From assembly GCA_020633625.1 (NCBI GenBank), contig JACKDJ010000019.1, positions 30,754 through 94,753 on the forward strand: 64,000 nucleotides of DNA, given 5' to 3'. This stretch comes from Myxococcales bacterium (GTDB lineage Bacteria; Myxococcota_A; Bradymonadia; REDH01). Under the pieces are notes generated by a model. That model was not told the DNA's origin, did no database searches, and saw only the letters and a list, made by a program, of their open reading frames with translations. A program made the position numbers and the translations under genes. This document shows, piece after piece, positions 61,766 to 64,000 of the stretch (within the stretch, counting starts at the first letter, position 1; each line of letters opens with the position of its first letter).

Positions 61766-63070
61766 ATGCCCGTCAGCACCTCGGATCGCCCCTCTCGCCG
61801 CGCGGTCATCGTCGCCGGCGCTCGCACCCCCTTCGTCAAGGCGTTCGGCGACTTCCTCGCGCTCGACTCCATCGCTCTCGGCGGCCACGCGGCGCGCGCT
61901 CTGCTCGAGCGGACGCAGCTCGCGCGCACCGAGATCGACGCCGTCGTGTGGGGAGGCGTCATCTTGCCGACGATGGCCCCGAACCTCGCGCGAGAGATCG
62001 CCCTCGACCTCAAGCTGCCCGAGACGGTCGAGGGCATGACCTGCACGCGCGCGTGCGCGAGCGGGCTGCAAGCGATCACGCTCGCCGCCGCAGCCATCGA
62101 GCGCGGCGAGGCCGACGTCATCGTCGCGGGCGGCAGCGACTCGACGAGCAACGCTCAGATCGCCCTCCCCCAGAAGCTCGTGCACGCGCTGGCGCCCGTC
62201 GCGTTCGGCAAGGCGACTCCGGCCGACATGCTTGGTGTGCTCGCGCAGCTCATGCCGCTCAACGAGGTGCTGCCCAAGATGCCGCGCATCGCCGAGCGGA
62301 CGACCGGAGAGGTGATGGGCGAGTCCGCAGAGCGAATGGCAGCGCGGAACTCGATCGCCCGCGAAGACCAGGATGCGCTCGCGGCACGCTCGCACCATCG
62401 CGCGGCGGCGGCGATCGCGAGCGGACGCTTCGACCGTGAGGTCGCCGCCGTGGAGACCGGCAAGGACCGGCGCGTCTACGCCGACGGGCTCGTGCGTGCC
62501 GACACGTCTGTCGAGAAGCTCGCGAAGCTCAAGCCGGTGTTTGCACGCAACGGCACGCTCACCGCGGGCAACTCCTCACCGCTGACCGACGGCGCCGCCG
62601 CCGTGCTCATCATGGAAGAGAGCAAGGCACGCGCGCTCGGCTACACCCCGCTCGCCGCGATCCGGAGCTGGGCGTACGTGGGCGTCGACCCGGCCGACCA
62701 GCTCCTCATCGGCCCGGCCCTCTCGATCCCGCTCGCCCTCGAGCGCGCCGGGCTGGCGCTCGGCGATGTTGGACTCGTCGACATTCACGAGGCCTTCGCC
62801 GCGCAGGTGCTCTCGGTCACGAAGATGCTCGCCAGCGCCGCGTTTGCGCGCGACCGGCTCGGGCGCGCCGAAGCGGTCGGCGAGGTCGACGAGGCCCGAC
62901 TGAACGTGCACGGCGGCTCCATCGCGCTCGGCCACCCGTTCGGAGCGACCGGCGCGCGCATGGTCACGACGATGGCGCACGAACTCCACGAGCGCGACCA
63001 GCAGTTTGCTGTGCTCGGCATCTGCGCGGCCGGCGGTCTCGGCGCGAGCGCCGTGCTGGAGCGCGTGTAG
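61766..63070 (+). CDS. Thiolase (acetyl-CoA acyltransferase, FadI/FadA2-like)
   Basis: This 434-residue protein starts at ATG 61766 with GGAG eight bases upstream. The acyl-accepting Cys97 is in 'CTRACASGLQAITLAAAA', 'NSSPLTDGAAAVLIMEESKA' is in the middle, and the His of 'GGSIALGHPFGATGARM' and second Cys of 'LGICAAGGLGASAVLERV' are at the end; all key residues are present. It cleaves 3-oxoacyl-CoA with CoA as the last step of beta-oxidation. It is the third gene of the MaoC-FabG-thiolase unit, 43 bases after fabG. Confidence 0.94.
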   Translation: MPVSTSDRPSRRAVIVAGARTPFVKAFGDFLALDSIALGGHAARALLERTQLARTEIDAVVWGGVILPTMAPNLAREIALDLKLPETVEGMTCTRACASGLQAITLAAAAIERGEADVIVAGGSDSTSNAQIALPQKLVHALAPVAFGKATPADMLGVLAQLMPLNEVLPKMPRIAERTTGEVMGESAERMAARNSIAREDQDALAARSHHRAAAAIASGRFDREVAAVETGKDRRVYADGLVRADTSVEKLAKLKPVFARNGTLTAGNSSPLTDGAAAVLIMEESKARALGYTPLAAIRSWAYVGVDPADQLLIGPALSIPLALERAGLALGDVGLVDIHEAFAAQVLSVTKMLASAAFARDRLGRAEAVGEVDEARLNVHGGSIALGHPFGATGARMVTTMAHELHERDQQFAVLGICAAGGLGASAVLERV

Positions 63071-63088
63071 CGCGGAGCTTCGAGCGCC

Positions 63089-63160
63089 ACTACCGTCGGG
63101 AGGTTGAACTACCCTCGGGAGAGTTGAACTACCCTCGGGAGAGTTGAACTACCTAGGGGG
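63089..63160. repeat. 20-bp tandem repeat, about 3.5 copies
   Basis: Full units start at 63101, 63121 and 63141 with consensus gagttgaactaccctcggga; a partial copy lies at 63089-63100 and the last unit degenerates after its first 12 bases. It fills part of the convergent gap 63071-63249, which is otherwise empty. Confidence 0.85.
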
Positions 63161-63249
63161 CGCGACCGCCGTCGGAAGGGTTCGAGGCGGCCCGTCTACG
63201 GCGGCACCACCTCGACCGCGCTCGCAGGTCGCCGAGTTCGTGTCGAGCC

Positions 63250-64000
63250 CTACTCGAAGATCTCGGACGCACGCGCGACGGTCGCGGCGCGGACGACCCA
63301 TCGGTCGAGGGTGCCGAGGTCCGAGCACTCCGAGACCTTCGACCGCTCGGCGGGGGAGAGGCGGAGCCCGCGGCTCGTTGCCACGGCGAGGACCGCCGCA
63401 GCGCGTCCCCGGGCCTCCCCGCGGGCTTCTCCGCGCGCTTCTCCGCGGGCTTCTCCGCGCGCCTCTCCCTCGGCGCGTCCATCTGCAACGCCCTGGCCGT
63501 AGTACTTCCTCGCGAAGTCGCTCTTGTACTCGTAGTTTCGCAGCTCCATCTCAGCCTCCAATGCGCGGCGCACCGCCTCGGGGGCGGCGTCGAGCACGGC
63601 GTCAAGGTACAGTCGGGCCGTGTCGTCCGCAAGACCTCGCCCGGCGGCGTCATCGAGCCCAAGCACCGCGGTTCGCAGCGTGGGAAGGCCCTGGTCGACG
63701 GGTGAGCGCGGGTCCATGAGCTCCGCGGCGAGGATCGCAAGCTCGGGGTTTCTCGCCACGGCCGCGCGACTCGGCGCGCTCGGAAAGGCGGACGGGCCGA
63801 CGACGAGGGGGGCCCAGACCTGTCCGGGTCCGAGCTCGACGCCCGCGGCCGCCCACCTCTCCACGCTCCGCTTCGTCGTAAGGACCACGACGGCGACGGG
63901 GTGGTTCGAGTGCGCGCGGAGCAGAGCCTGATAGGCCGGCCAAGCGGCCAGCTTCTTCGCATCGACTCGAAGCTGCGCCTCGACGACGACGCTCAGCCTG
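63250..64000 (-). CDS. PD-(D/E)XK/Rpn-like protein, 5' end outside window
   Basis: About 249 codons are visible; the start lies beyond the right edge. The visible beginning contains 'SVVVEAQLRVDAKKLAAWPA', resembling the ExQ variant of the PD-(D/E)XK nuclease core found in Rpn/transposase-like proteins. 'HPVAVVVLTTKRSVERWA' and 'PLVVGPSAFP' follow. A later stretch 'NYEYKSDFARKYYGQG' precedes a low-complexity GEAR repeat and a short helical end. Proteins with this layout are typically multi-copy and of unknown function in Actinobacteria and Myxococcota. The catalytic assignment is tentative. Confidence 0.7.
   Translation of the reverse strand, partial: RLSVVVEAQLRVDAKKLAAWPAYQALLRAHSNHPVAVVVLTTKRSVERWAAAGVELGPGQVWAPLVVGPSAFPSAPSRAAVARNPELAILAAELMDPRSPVDQGLPTLRTAVLGLDDAAGRGLADDTARLYLDAVLDAAPEAVRRALEAEMELRNYEYKSDFARKYYGQGVADGRAEGEARGEARGEARGEARGEARGRAAAVLAVATSRGLRLSPAERSKVSECSDLGTLDRWVVRAATVARASEIFE
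63411..63470 (-). repeat. Five 12-bp repeats encoding Gly-Glu-Ala-Arg
   Basis: Units at 63411, 63423, 63435, 63447 and 63459 encode GEAR-type tetrapeptides in the Rpn-like gene; each copy keeps frame and copy number is likely variable. Confidence 0.88.

Noticed and set aside
60271..62151. A 626-codon minus-strand frame under fabG and thiolase
   Set aside because: Shadow of well-supported SDR and thiolase genes in another frame.
63089..63160. CRISPR array
   Set aside because: 20-bp units are directly adjacent without spacers and no cas gene is present.

Overview
This is high-GC chromosomal DNA that most likely comes from a member of the Myxococcota (former Deltaproteobacteria). The pointers are Cys/Asp-rich lipoproteins with 'CDNGxDDDGDG' repeats and myxobacterial Cys-rich repeats, DUF4388 and DUF4332 proteins, a soluble Hanks-type kinase, paired outer-membrane barrels, Gram-negative envelope genes (bamA, skp, lolCD) and many lipoproteins. 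Coding density is very high. No gene-free stretch exceeds about 240 bases. Genes overlap by ATGA/GTGA/TTGA junctions almost everywhere, and GTG/TTG starts are common. I found no tRNA, rRNA, CRISPR array, insertion sequence or prophage.

Layout. (a) 1-5261, minus: a seven-gene operon with two outer-membrane barrels, a helix-hairpin-helix protein, a TPR/membrane protein, an FGE-like lipoprotein, a LamB-type porin and the start of a GH13 amylase. It looks like a maltodextrin uptake and envelope unit. (b) 5387-10617, minus: ftsY and smc. (c) 10800-15544, plus: Ser/Thr kinase, then a ClpA/C-type AAA+ unfoldase and a Rossmann/DUF2520 protein. (d) 15595-21722, minus: nadD, namZ-like, an orphan Cache/HAMP membrane protein, a zinc-finger ParA with an overlapping ribbon-helix-helix gene, an M23 lipoprotein and a tiny membrane protein. 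(e) 21820-29306: a barrel protein and an alkyltransferase-like protein on plus; then, on minus, a membrane glycosyltransferase-like protein, an AMACR-type CoA transferase, an SCP-2 protein and a PPC-type lipoprotein. (f) 29308-37407, minus: prfB (with its programmed frameshift)-lysS-lolC-lolD-bamA-skp. (g) 37592-44826: gltX and a DUF1444-like gene on plus; a zinc metalloprotease lipoprotein, a pseudo-receiver/DUF4388 protein and a DnaK paralogue on minus; a 75-residue gene on plus. (h) 44968-49779: a 1603-residue modular Cys-rich lipoprotein closed by a hairpin. (i) 49927-54793: acyl-CoA dehydrogenase, an unknown gene, purF, a zinc ribbon and a GAF protein. (j) 54899-63070: a lipid-catabolism island. 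(k) 63250-64000: the 3' part of a PD-(D/E)XK-like gene preceded by a 20-bp tandem repeat.

The island in (j) is the most notable region. Its minus operon has the same gene order as mycobacterial echA20-ipdA-ipdB-ipdC (steroid C/D-ring degradation), with an additional enoyl-CoA hydratase at the end. It is divergent from a MaoC dehydratase, high-molecular-weight FabG and thiolase trio that resembles mycobacterial htdX-fabG4-fadA2. A palindrome fitting the mycobacterial KstR operator rule TnnAACnnGTTnnA sits between a predicted -10 box and the echA20 start codon. AMACR-like, SCP-2 and acyl-CoA dehydrogenase genes elsewhere in the window would fit side-chain or acyl-CoA work. This suggests a steroid-degrading myxobacterial lineage, but substrate identity is inference.

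Candidate sigma-70-like promoters (TTG...-16/18-TA....) lie about 25-70 bases upstream of many operon heads. Two of them (kinase, Clp) share an identical TAGTGT -10 box.
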